Shown here piece after piece: positions 5,343-12,483 of a stretch of 12,620 nucleotides of DNA (the first letter of the stretch is position 1; each line of letters begins with the position of its first letter). The translations under genes and the position numbers were made by a program. The stretch is from Chloroflexota bacterium (GTDB lineage Bacteria > Chloroflexota > Dehalococcoidia > SHYB01 > JACPQI01). The stretch spans positions 1 through 12,620 of the forward strand of contig JACPQI010000056.1 in the NCBI GenBank assembly GCA_016190545.1. The letters run 5' to 3'. The notes under the pieces are model-generated. The model was not told where the DNA came from. It did not search any database and saw only the letters and a program-made list of their open reading frames with translations.

Positions 5343-6248
5343 TTACCTCAGCTTGTGTCCGGTCAACTGCTCGAAGACTTCACGATAACGCCGCGCCGTT
5401 TTCTCCACCACGTCCTCCGGCAGGCGGGGCGCCGGCGGCTCCTTGTTCCATCCGATCTTGAGGAGCCAATCGCGGATGATCTGCTTGTCCAGGCTGTCCT
5501 GGCTGCGACCGACCTGGTACTCAGCCGCCGACCAGAACCGGCTCGAGTCGGGGGTCAGCGCCTCGTCGATGAGGCAGAGCCGCCCCTCAATGTGCCCGAA
5601 CTCGAATTTCGTGTCGGCGATGATGATGCCCTTGGTGAGAGCGTAGCGGCGAGCGTCCTCATACACCTCCAGCGTCTTGTCCCGCAGTTCCCTGGCCAGC
5701 GCCGCGCCCACTGTCGATTCCACCTGAGCGAAGGTGAGAGGCAGGTCGTGCCCCTGCTCCGCCTTGGTGGTGGGCGTGAACAGCGGTGTGGGAAGCTGCT
5801 GGCTTTCCTTAAGGCCCAGCGGCATGGGCTGGCCGTTCACCGTTCCCGCGCTGCGGTATTCCGCCCAGGCCGAGCCGCTGATGTAGCCCCTCGCCACGCA
5901 CTCGATGGGCACACGCTGGGCCTTGCGCACCACCATGCTGCGGCGCGCCACCTCTCGCGGCATCTCGGCCACCTCTGTGGGCAGCCGCAGCGAGGCGAGC
6001 TTCTTGGCCTCGTATCCCATCGCCACCAGGTGGTTGGGCACGATGTGGGCGGTGCGCCCGAACCAGAAGTCGGAGAGTTGTGCCAGGACGGCGCCCTTGT
6101 CCGGGATGCCGTTGGGCAGCACGACATCAAAGGCGGATACTCGGTCTGTAGCCACCATGAGCAGATAGTCGCCGAGGTCGTAGATATCGCGGACCTTGCC
6201 CCGGTGCAGCAGGTTAGGGAAAGAGGTCTCGGTGATGATGGAAGTCAT
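5343..6248 (-). CDS. purC: Phosphoribosylaminoimidazole-succinocarboxamide synthase (SAICAR synthetase)
   Basis: A 301-residue cytoplasmic ATP-dependent ligase joining CAIR and aspartate to give SAICAR. Family marks are the N-terminal nucleotide-binding strand-loop HRGKVRDIYDLG (15-26), PIECVARGYISGSAW (114-128), ADTKFEFG (211-218) and DEALTPDSSRFW (228-239). The length fits the longer, roughly 300-residue PurC group rather than the 240-residue form. The frame is open from 6293, but ATG 6248 is chosen because it begins just before the conserved fold and lies 4 bases after the purB stop, with GGGGGTG in the end of purB as ribosome site. It is the middle gene of the purB-purC-purS operon. Confidence 0.96.
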   Translation of the reverse strand: MTSIITETSFPNLLHRGKVRDIYDLGDYLLMVATDRVSAFDVVLPNGIPDKGAVLAQLSDFWFGRTAHIVPNHLVAMGYEAKKLASLRLPTEVAEMPREVARRSMVVRKAQRVPIECVARGYISGSAWAEYRSAGTVNGQPMPLGLKESQQLPTPLFTPTTKAEQGHDLPLTFAQVESTVGAALARELRDKTLEVYEDARRYALTKGIIIADTKFEFGHIEGRLCLIDEALTPDSSRFWSAAEYQVGRSQDSLDKQIIRDWLLKIGWNKEPPAPRLPEDVVEKTARRYREVFEQLTGHKLR

Positions 6249-6252
6249 GGAG

Positions 6253-7545
6253 TTACAGCACCCCCACCCGCTTGAAGGTGGCGTCCACCTCACGGGTGTA
6301 ATAACGGTAGTCGAAGAGGGCCTCCAGTTCGCGCGGCGACAGTAGAGCGGAGACCTCCCGGTCCCGCCGAAGAAGGTCCCGGAAGTCCAGTCGCTTTTCC
6401 CAGGCCTTCATGGCGTTGCCTTGCACCAGCTTGTAAGCCTCCGTACGGCCCATCCCCTTCTCGATGAGCGCAATGAGCACTCGCTGGGAGAAGACGAGGC
6501 CCTTGGTCAGCTCCAGGTTCTCCCGCATGCGGTCGGCCCGCACCTTCAAGCCCTCCATCACCTCGGCGAAGACGGCCAGCATATAATCGAGGGCCAGGCA
6601 GGAGTCGGGCAGAATCAAGCGTTCGGCGGAGCTATGGGAGATGTCCCGCTCATGCCACAGGGCCACGTTATCGAGGGCGGTGACGGCGTGGCCGCGCAGC
6701 AGCCGGGCCAGGCCGCAAATGCGCTCGGACAATTCCGGGTTGCGCTTGTGCGGCATGGCTGAAGACCCGGTCTGGCCGTCGGAGAAAGGCTCTTCCACCT
6801 CCTGCACCTCGGTGCGCTGCAAATGGCGGATTTCCAGGGCGAACCGCTCCAGCGAGGCCGCGATGAGGGCTACTGTGAGGACGAACTGGGCGTGGCGGTC
6901 CCGCTGGATGACCTGCGTGGATACCGGGTCCACGGCCAGCCCCAGCTTGGCGCAGGCGATCTCCTCCACCTGGAGCGGCACCGTGGCGTGGGAGCCAACG
7001 ACGCCGGACACCTTGCCGACGGTCACGCTGGCGCGCGCCTGCTCCAGCCGCACGATGTCGCGCCGCACCTCTTCCAGCCATCCGGCCAGCTTCAGCCCAA
7101 AGGTGACAGGCTCGGCATGAATACCGTGGGTGCGGCCCATCATAAGGGTGTCTTTGTGCTCCTTGGCCCGCTTGATGAGGACAGCCTCCACACTGCGCAG
7201 GCCGCCAAGAAGAAGATCACTAGCTTCGCGGAGCAGCAGGCCCAGGGCCGTGTCCTGTACGTCGTAGGAGGTCAGGCCCAGGTGGACCCAGCGGCCCTCC
7301 TCGCCCAGGCTCTCCGCCACGGCGCGCAGAAAGGCGTTCATATCGTGGCGGGTCTCTTTGAAATGATGAGCGATGCGCTCCATATCGAAACTGGCCCGGC
7401 GCAGCTTGGGTAGGGCCTCTTTCGGTACCACGCCCACCTCGGCCCAGGCCTCGCAGACGGCTAGCTCCGCCTGAAGCCATACCTGGTACTTGCGCTCGTC
7501 CGACCACACCTTCTTCATAGCCGGACGGCTATACCGCTCGATCAT
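6253..7545 (-). CDS. purB: Adenylosuccinate lyase
   Basis: A 430-residue lyase of the fumarase/aspartase superfamily. It catalyses two purine steps: SAICAR to AICAR, and adenylosuccinate to AMP, each releasing fumarate. Visible motifs are MIERYSRPAMKKVWSDERKY at the start, TRHDMNAF (65-72), LTSYDVQDTA (91-100), GRTHGIHAEP (137-146) with the catalytic-region His140, and the superfamily signature SSAMPHKRNP (261-270) with the catalytic serine loop. The length is normal. ATG 7545 is preceded by a GGTGGAAGG stretch. It is the first gene of the operon, so the PurC product is made by the enzyme encoded next to the one that consumes it. Confidence 0.97.
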   Translation of the reverse strand: MIERYSRPAMKKVWSDERKYQVWLQAELAVCEAWAEVGVVPKEALPKLRRASFDMERIAHHFKETRHDMNAFLRAVAESLGEEGRWVHLGLTSYDVQDTALGLLLREASDLLLGGLRSVEAVLIKRAKEHKDTLMMGRTHGIHAEPVTFGLKLAGWLEEVRRDIVRLEQARASVTVGKVSGVVGSHATVPLQVEEIACAKLGLAVDPVSTQVIQRDRHAQFVLTVALIAASLERFALEIRHLQRTEVQEVEEPFSDGQTGSSAMPHKRNPELSERICGLARLLRGHAVTALDNVALWHERDISHSSAERLILPDSCLALDYMLAVFAEVMEGLKVRADRMRENLELTKGLVFSQRVLIALIEKGMGRTEAYKLVQGNAMKAWEKRLDFRDLLRRDREVSALLSPRELEALFDYRYYTREVDATFKRVGVL

Positions 7546-7612
7546 CGCCTTCCACCGCTTTTCTTATGTAATGTAATGCGCGGGCGGGCCTGCATATTCA
7601 AGCCACGTAGCC

Positions 7613-7618
7613 ATTATA
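7613..7618 (-). promoter_or_regulatory. Candidate -10 box for the purBCS operon
   Basis: A perfect TATAAT lies at 7618-7613 on the minus strand, about 68 bases before the purB ATG. That would give a leader of about 60 bases. No good -35 is found at 16-18 bases (best GTCGCA). No purine riboswitch fold or PurR-like palindrome was recognised. This 173-base gap also holds the upstream region of the divergent MOSC gene. Confidence 0.45.
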
Positions 7619-7718
7619 GGGACAGGCGGCCCGTGATGCGACTCCCTTCGCCAGCAATGCTGCAACCTTAAGACGCGGCGCCTTTACCAATCCCTGGCCT
7701 TGCGTTACCATCTGTCCC

Positions 7719-8546
7719 ATGAAGCCTTCGCCAATACGCGTGTCCGCGTTGCACTATTACCCTGTGAAGTCGTGCGGCGGCGCCTCGTTACAGGAAGCGG
7801 AGGTGGGGCCGCGCGGCATCGCCCATGACCGCGAGTTCATGGTGGTGGACGCTACCGGGCTGTTCAGGACCCAGCGAAAAGACCCGCGCATGGCCCTCGT
7901 CAGACCCTCTCTGGGAAAGGAAGCCCTCAGCCTATCGGCGCCGGGCATGCGTGACCTCACCGTCCCTATCCTACGGGAGGGAGAGCGACGCCGGGTCACG
8001 GTATGGCGGGACGCCTGCGACGCAATAGACCAGGGCGATGAGGCATCGGCCTGGTTCAGCGACTTTCTCAGGAAGCCTTCCCGCCTGGTGCGGATGGCGG
8101 ACGATTGGGTGCGCAAGGTCAATCCCCGATACGCTCACAGTGAGCGAGACCAGGTGGGGTTCGTCGACGGCTATCCCTTCCTGTTGCTTAGCACGGAAGA
8201 CCTGGACGACCTGAACGCGAGGCTGCTGCAACAGGGCCACGGGCCGCTGCCGATGAACCGTTTCCGCCCGAGCATCGTCGTCTCCGGCGCGGGCATCCCT
8301 TATGCGGAAGACGAATGGGACGAGATCCTCATCGGCCAGGTGCCGTGCAAGGTCGTGAAGCCCTGCGAGCGCTGCGCCATCACCATGACTGACCAGGCGA
8401 CCGCACAACGGGAGAAGGAACCGATGCGCACGCTCCTGCGCTACCGGCCCATCCGTCCGGGGCGAGGGTTGCCCTACTTCGGCCAGAACCTCGTCCACGC
8501 GGCCACGGGCATGCTCAGGATAGGCGATCCGGTGACGCTAAGATAG
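7719..8546 (+). CDS. MOSC-domain molybdenum-binding protein (YcbX/mARC-like)
   Basis: A 275-residue protein with an N-terminal beta-barrel domain (VSALHYYPVKSCGG, residues 8-21, then GIAHDREFMVVD) and a C-terminal MOSC domain. This is the arrangement of YcbX and of the mARC enzymes, which reduce N-hydroxylated compounds with a molybdenum cofactor. Key marks are MNRFRPSIVVSG (179-190), KPCERCAITMTDQ (214-226) with Cys216 and Cys219, one of which should bind molybdenum, KEPMRTLLRYR (233-243) and PYFGQNL (252-258). There is no ferredoxin domain, unlike E. coli YcbX, so electrons would come from a separate partner. ATG 7719 has no evident Shine-Dalgarno. The next gene starts 13 bases after its stop, suggesting co-transcription. 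Confidence 0.88.
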   Translation: MKPSPIRVSALHYYPVKSCGGASLQEAEVGPRGIAHDREFMVVDATGLFRTQRKDPRMALVRPSLGKEALSLSAPGMRDLTVPILREGERRRVTVWRDACDAIDQGDEASAWFSDFLRKPSRLVRMADDWVRKVNPRYAHSERDQVGFVDGYPFLLLSTEDLDDLNARLLQQGHGPLPMNRFRPSIVVSGAGIPYAEDEWDEILIGQVPCKVVKPCERCAITMTDQATAQREKEPMRTLLRYRPIRPGRGLPYFGQNLVHAATGMLRIGDPVTLR

Positions 8547-8559
8547 AAGGGGCACGAAA

Positions 8560-9297
8560 ATGACCAAGGCCAACCCTGCACGCAAGACCTCATTAGTCTG
8601 GTGGATACTCGCTCCGGTTTTCCTACCCCTGACCGTTTTTTCATTTCTCTCTAATATGGGAGACGCCTCCTTCGCTTTAGCTTTTGGCAGCTTCATCATG
8701 TTCATTACGGCTATAGTTACAGCGATGGTATACGGTAACCGCGCCAAGAGACTCAAAAGTATTCTTGCAGGCGAAGGGCTTCTCGCGCACTGGACCTATT
8801 CGCAGGATGAATGGGGAAAGTATGCGCAGAGAGAGCACCAGATGGATAAATGGGGTAAGAAGATGCTCTTTTTTATCATATCCGGTTTTGCTCTCGTAAC
8901 CGGGATTATCGCCTTGATTGTCGATCCGGAAAGTGGTATCTGGGTGTTGGCAACCATGATTGCACTGATCGTAATCATAGGCGTCTTAGCTTGGTTCACC
9001 AGTTGGCATGATTATCGGCAGAATCTGAAAGGGACTGGAGTTGCATATATCAGTAAGGATGGAATCTACCTCAACGGTCAACTTCACCTATGGAATCAAT
9101 TAGGCGCCCATCTGGGCTCGGTAGAATACGTTGAGGGCACCCCGTCTTTGCTCGTTTTCTCGTACTTTGCCCCCACTCGTGTTGGAGTAGAAGAACGCAA
9201 AGCACGAGTTCCCGTGCCCAGCGGTCAGGAGATGAAGGCAAGGGAACTTCAAGAACGATTCAAGATATACGCAAAAGATGGGCGCTCCTCTTCATGA
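8560..9297 (+). CDS. Four-helix membrane protein of unknown function
   Basis: A 245-residue protein with four predicted membrane helices: about 12-33, 36-58, 102-121 and 126-147. Helices 1-2 and 3-4 form hairpins separated by a charged loop (RAKRLKSILAGEGLLAHWTYSQDEWGKYAQREHQ). After helix 4 about 95 residues form a probably cytoplasmic soluble part with short beta-like stretches (VAYISKDGIYLNG, PSLLVFSYF) and a basic tail. The loop phrase GEGLLAHWTYSQDEW recalls uncharacterised bacterial membrane proteins, but I cannot name a family. ATG 8560 has GAAGGGG upstream. The codon use is more AT-rich than the MOSC gene just before it, so its pairing with that gene may be recent. Confidence 0.75.
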   Translation: MTKANPARKTSLVWWILAPVFLPLTVFSFLSNMGDASFALAFGSFIMFITAIVTAMVYGNRAKRLKSILAGEGLLAHWTYSQDEWGKYAQREHQMDKWGKKMLFFIISGFALVTGIIALIVDPESGIWVLATMIALIVIIGVLAWFTSWHDYRQNLKGTGVAYISKDGIYLNGQLHLWNQLGAHLGSVEYVEGTPSLLVFSYFAPTRVGVEERKARVPVPSGQEMKARELQERFKIYAKDGRSSS

Positions 9298-9322
9298 GAA
9301 GCCTGCAACGACAGGGGAGTGT

Positions 9323-9346
9323 AGAGTCCCGATCGATCGGGACTCT
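9323..9346. repeat. Perfect 24-bp palindrome (copy 1)
   Basis: AGAGTCCCGATC followed at once by its exact reverse complement, with no loop. It shares the inner half-site GTCCCGA with the palindrome 8 bases further on. It lies 26 bases after the membrane-protein stop, between convergent genes, and could end transcription from either side. No T-run follows. Confidence 0.75.
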
Positions 9347-9354
9347 GCCAGGGG

Positions 9355-9378
9355 CCTGTCCCGACATGTCGGGACAGG
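9355..9378. repeat. Perfect 24-bp palindrome (copy 2)
   Basis: CCTGTCCCGACA followed at once by its exact reverse complement. Its centre is 32 bp, about three helical turns, from the centre of copy 1. The outer and central bases differ from copy 1 but in each copy remain self-complementary, so base pairing rather than sequence is kept. Confidence 0.75.
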
Positions 9379-9413
9379 TTCAAACAGTCCCCCTCCCCCT
9401 TGCCAAGATCCCG

Positions 9414-9432
9414 CCCTGAGCTTGCCGAAGGG
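9414..9432. repeat. Short REP-like hairpin motif (CCCTGAGCTTGCCGAAGGG)
   Basis: A 19-base imperfect inverted repeat. CCCT pairs with AGGG and GC with GC across a TTG(C) loop, separated by two opposed G/A mismatches. I recognise the type (CCCTTCGnCAAGCTCAGGG) as a short motif scattered between genes in many GC-rich genomes; this is from memory, not a search. It lies before the end of the racemase-like gene. Confidence 0.4.
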
Positions 9433-9479
9433 GAGAGCAACTGTCTTGCATGTCAAGAGATAAGAGCATGAGGTTCTTT

Positions 9480-10676
9480 TTACGCCACTGTCCCTTGCTC
9501 ACGCAGGGCCTTGACCTGGGCAGGGCTGTAGCCCAAGGAATTCAACACCTCGTCCGTGTGCTCGCCGGTCTTGGGGGCCAGGCGGCGGACGCTGCCGGGC
9601 GTGGCTGAGAGCTTGGGCGCTATGCCCACCTGCCGCACCACCCTCCCATCCACCTTCCCCACCTCCGCTATCATTTGGCGGGCGCGCGTGTGAGGATCGT
9701 TTACGCTCTCTTCCAAGGTCAGCACCTTGGCCACGGCGATGTCCCCCGCCGGCGACGACCGCAACTCGTCGAACCATTCGTCGCGGGTCTTGGTCTTGAA
9801 GGTCGCCTCCAACCAGGCGAAGAGCTTGGGATGGTTGGCCGTGTCGAGCTGGGCCTCCGCCAGGTCCTCGCGGCCCAGGTGCTTGCACAGGTTGGCCCAG
9901 AACCACGGCTCCAGGCACCCGATGCTGATGTACTTGCCGTCCTTGCACTCATACATGCTGTACTGAGGAAAGCCGCCGTTGAGTTGCCCGCCGCTCCGCC
10001 GGGGTCTCTCACCCCTGCCGAAGTAGTAGGAAAACAGAACGCTCATGAGCACCTGCACGCTGTCCATCATGGACACGTCAACGTGCTGGCCCTTCCCGGT
10101 CTTCTCCCGTCCGTTGAGGGCCGCCAGGATGCCGATGGCGGCGAAGGCGCCGCCGCCACCGTAGTCGGCGATGATGTTGTGCGGGATGACCGGCGGCCCG
10201 TTCTTGGGGCCGACGGACTCCACACAGCCAGCAAAGGAAATGTAGTTAAGGTCATGGCCGGCGAGTTGCTCGTAAGGCCCGTTCTGGCCGTAACCGGTGA
10301 TGGAGCAGTAGACGAGACGAGGGTTGATGGCGTTCAGGGTAGCGTAGTCGCAGGCCAAGCGCTTGGTGACGCCGGGGCGGTTGCCCTCCACCAGGACGTC
10401 GGACTCCTTCACAAGCTGGTGCAGAATGTGCTGGGCGTCCTTGTTCTTCAGGTTCAGGGCGATGCTCCGCTTGTTGCGATCGTGGGCCATCGCCACCCTC
10501 TCCAGCACGTCTTCCTGACCACGGCGGTTCTTGTCGTAGTCTAATGCTCGGCCCCCGCCAGCGCCCTCGATACGCAGCACGTCGGCTCCCAGGTCACCGA
10601 GAAGCATGGTGCAGAAGGGGCCAGGCCCCATGCGGGTGAGGTCCAGCACCTTGATATGCGACAGCGGACCGCTCAT
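9480..10676 (-). CDS. CaiB/BaiF family enzyme, alpha-methylacyl-CoA racemase-like
   Basis: A 398-residue family III CoA-transferase-fold enzyme acting on acyl-CoA. The N terminus LSHIKVLDLTRMGPGPFCTMLLGDLGADVLRIE (5-37) is the typical CoA-binding start. The residues needed by alpha-methylacyl-CoA racemase are in place: His141 with Asp142 in AGHDLNYISFAG, Asp171 in IADYGGGGAF, and Glu256 in GCLEPWFW, with the same His-to-Asp spacing of 30 as I recall for the mycobacterial racemase. A racemase acting at the alpha carbon of methyl-branched acyl-CoA is therefore favoured over a CoA transferase, but the substrate is unknown. The frame is open to 10715; ATG 10676 is chosen because of GAAGGAG upstream. 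It is 42 bases downstream of the luciferase-like gene, probably one operon. Confidence 0.9.
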   Translation of the reverse strand: MSGPLSHIKVLDLTRMGPGPFCTMLLGDLGADVLRIEGAGGGRALDYDKNRRGQEDVLERVAMAHDRNKRSIALNLKNKDAQHILHQLVKESDVLVEGNRPGVTKRLACDYATLNAINPRLVYCSITGYGQNGPYEQLAGHDLNYISFAGCVESVGPKNGPPVIPHNIIADYGGGGAFAAIGILAALNGREKTGKGQHVDVSMMDSVQVLMSVLFSYYFGRGERPRRSGGQLNGGFPQYSMYECKDGKYISIGCLEPWFWANLCKHLGREDLAEAQLDTANHPKLFAWLEATFKTKTRDEWFDELRSSPAGDIAVAKVLTLEESVNDPHTRARQMIAEVGKVDGRVVRQVGIAPKLSATPGSVRRLAPKTGEHTDEVLNSLGYSPAQVKALREQGTVA

Positions 10677-10718
10677 GCGTCTTGTCTCCTTCGGGCTGTG
10701 GAATGGACTCGTCAAAGA

Positions 10719-11759
10719 CTATCGTGCAGGCTTGGGTGAAGCCAAACGGGGCATCACCTGGTCTCGTAGTTGTGTGAGCAGCTTGAAGGGATCCGGCACC
10801 AGGGCGGGAATGTGGACCTGCTTGATACCGTAGGATTCCAGACGCTTCAGCTTCTTGACCACGGTGTCGACGGTACCCGCCACCAGCCAGCGGTCGGCGA
10901 AGAACTCGGTCAGCCCATACTTGTCCAGCAGGCGCTCGTTGCCTGCCGTGTCTGTCACGTGCTCGGCGTACTGGTACTCCTTCTCCATGGCGCGGATGGA
11001 GCGCTCCAGCGACTTGGGGACGCCCTTGCCCTCAAAGGTGAAGCGGAAGTTGCGGCTGGCGATGCCCACCAGAATGTTTTTCATCTGGTCGACCGCCTTT
11101 TGGTCCGTCTCCGCGATGTTCATGTCAGACTGAAACCAGATATCGATGTCGTCGAGCGTGCGCCCGGCAGAGCGCGCCCCGTCCTCAACGTAGGTGAGCG
11201 CCTGCTCCACCACGTCTTGGGTCACGCCGCCGCCCATGATGACGCCATCGGCTATCTCCCCGGCCAGTCGCATGGACTTGGGCCCGTTGGCGGCGATGTA
11301 GACCGGCACGCCCTGGGGTACCACCTGGGGCACCCAGGGAAGAACGCACTTGCGGCCCTGGTGCTGGGAAGCCCCGCTCTTCACTAATTCCCGGAAAACC
11401 CGGATGTGCTCCCGCATGTCTTCCAGCCGGGCCGCGGGGAGGCCCAGGTTGCGCAGGGCGCTGTTGCCCGTGGAGATGCCCAGGAAAGCCCGTCCATTGG
11501 AGAGCCGCTGCAAGCTGGCGAACCCGGAGGCGACGACGCCCGGGTGCCGGGTGGTGGGGTTGGAGATGAGGGGTCCCAGCCGCACTCTGGAGGTGTTGAG
11601 GGCGATCATGGTCAGGTGCACGTAGCACTCCAGGCACCGGGTCTGGATATCGCCGACGGCTAGTTGGGCCAGGCCAGCGTCTTCCGCCAGGTGGACGAAC
11701 CGTTTCCATTCGTCAAGCGGCGTCTCGGCAGGCAGCAGGACATGTACTCCAAATTTCAC
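10719..11759 (-). CDS. Luciferase-like (LLM) flavin/F420-dependent oxidoreductase
   Basis: A 346-residue TIM-barrel oxidoreductase of the bacterial luciferase-like superfamily. It is closest in look to the F420-dependent methylene-tetrahydromethanopterin-reductase-type branch. Family marks are MKFGVHVLLPAETPLDEW at the start, RLGPLISNPTTRHPGVVAS (62-80), the GRAFLGISTGNSA strand-loop, and VYIAANGPKSMRLAGEIADG, which binds the cofactor phosphate side. The start is GTG 11759, chosen over an ATG 84 bases upstream because GAGGAG lies 8 bases before it and the extra N-terminal residues match nothing in the family. FMN versus F420 cannot be decided from sequence alone. It is the first gene of a two-gene unit with the racemase-like enzyme and is divergent from the Rrf2 regulator. 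Confidence 0.88.
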   Translation of the reverse strand: MKFGVHVLLPAETPLDEWKRFVHLAEDAGLAQLAVGDIQTRCLECYVHLTMIALNTSRVRLGPLISNPTTRHPGVVASGFASLQRLSNGRAFLGISTGNSALRNLGLPAARLEDMREHIRVFRELVKSGASQHQGRKCVLPWVPQVVPQGVPVYIAANGPKSMRLAGEIADGVIMGGGVTQDVVEQALTYVEDGARSAGRTLDDIDIWFQSDMNIAETDQKAVDQMKNILVGIASRNFRFTFEGKGVPKSLERSIRAMEKEYQYAEHVTDTAGNERLLDKYGLTEFFADRWLVAGTVDTVVKKLKRLESYGIKQVHIPALVPDPFKLLTQLRDQVMPRLASPKPAR

Positions 11760-11798
11760 GGCGTGTTCTCCTCGTGGAGGATTGAGAGAGCGGAGTTC

Positions 11799-11827
11799 AT
11801 CGTACCCCTGCCCTACGATAGTGTCAA
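11799..11827 (-). promoter_or_regulatory. Promoter of the oxidoreductase-racemase operon
   Basis: On the minus strand TTGACA (11827-11822) is followed after exactly 17 bases by TACGAT (11804-11799). The start would be near 11792, giving a leader of about 33 bases before the GTG. The spacer and -10 contain an inverted repeat, ATCGTA and TACGAT, nine bases apart. On the plus strand GATAGT (11817-11822) overlaps the -35 and matches motifs at two Rrf2-side promoters. Confidence 0.6.
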
Positions 11828-11912
11828 CAACAGTCCTTGCCACCCATCGGGAGGCCTATTCCCATCACGCCGGGCTGTTTGTCCGAGAAATCTAGTTAAT
11901 GGATTGACTTAG

Positions 11913-11948
11913 TTGCAAATCTCCTGCGCCAGCACTATACTAGATAGT
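11913..11948 (+). promoter_or_regulatory. Promoter of the Rrf2-type gene with overlapping operator-like palindrome
   Basis: TTGCAA (11913-11918) and TATACT (11936-11941) are spaced by 17 bases, a good sigma-70-type promoter. The -10 lies inside an inverted repeat ACTAT (11934-11938) and ATAGT (11944-11948), ideally placed for repression. The leader would be about 55 bases. Autoregulation is common in Rrf2 proteins; its operation here is inference. Confidence 0.6.
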
Positions 11949-12004
11949 AATCCACGTGTGTTTACACCAGTAGCGCGGCGATACAGGATGGGAAGGCCCC
12001 GAGC

Positions 12005-12442
12005 ATGAAAGTCTCTATGAAGGTGGACTACGGCGTGCGGGCCCTCATCGATTTGGCCCAGCATGTGGGCGAAGGCCCCAGCCAGACCGCCGAGATCGCG
12101 CAGCGCCAGAGTGTCCCCGAACCTTACCTTGACCAGCTCCTCACCACATTGCGCAAGGCTGGCTTCATCCACAGCCGGCGCGGCCCCCAGGGCGGCCATC
12201 TGCTCGCTCGCGGCCCGGAGCAGATCTCTCTTGGTGAGGTCATCAACACACTGGAGGGCCACGTACCCCCCGTCAACTGCCTGGACGGCTCCTTGGACTG
12301 CACCATGGTGGGGACGTGCGCCCAGCAGGAAGTCTGGCGCAACATCGACGCCGTCACCCAGAACATCCTCAACGCCACCAGCATCGCTGAACTGGCTGCC
12401 AAGCAAGGCCGTCGCGAGCGCCCGGTGATGTACTATATCTGA
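12005..12442 (+). CDS. Rrf2/IscR-family transcriptional regulator
   Basis: A 145-residue regulator of the Rrf2 family. The N-terminal winged helix is seen in MKVSMKVDYGVRALIDLAQH, EIAQRQSVPEPYLDQLLTTLRKAGFI (about 30-55) and SRRGPQGGHLLAR, where the GxxGGxxL wing is typical. After LGEVINTLEG come three cysteines, Cys92, Cys99 and Cys105 (NCLDGSLDC, GTC), in nearly the same places as the [2Fe-2S] ligands of E. coli IscR (92, 98, 104). A cluster-sensing role (iron-sulfur, redox or NO) is therefore likely, with one extra residue between the first two ligands. ATG 12005 has a modest GGGAAGG upstream. The gene opens a plus-strand unit that may continue beyond the window. Confidence 0.92.
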   Translation: MKVSMKVDYGVRALIDLAQHVGEGPSQTAEIAQRQSVPEPYLDQLLTTLRKAGFIHSRRGPQGGHLLARGPEQISLGEVINTLEGHVPPVNCLDGSLDCTMVGTCAQQEVWRNIDAVTQNILNATSIAELAAKQGRRERPVMYYI

Positions 12443-12483
12443 AGGAGCCGCCACCGGTGTCTAGTCTTTCCGTGGTACCGTTT

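Noticed and set aside
5355..6275. Plus-strand frame of 306 codons opposite purC
   Set aside because: Long antisense frames are common opposite GC-rich genes. The product is rich in His, Arg and Gly with no recognisable domain, while purC on the other strand is certain.
7546..7718. Purine riboswitch or PurR operator before purB
   Set aside because: No conserved purine-aptamer core and no PurR-type palindrome could be found in this gap; only a TATAAT box is supported.
9323..9378. Phage or integron attachment site
   Set aside because: There is no integrase, no tRNA end and no mobile gene nearby; perfect self-complementary palindromes fit a repeat or terminator better.
9675..10544. Plus-strand frame of 289 codons opposite the racemase-like gene
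   Set aside because: Same reason: a shadow of a gene with intact catalytic residues, with low-complexity Val/Ala/Gly/Leu composition and no start signal.
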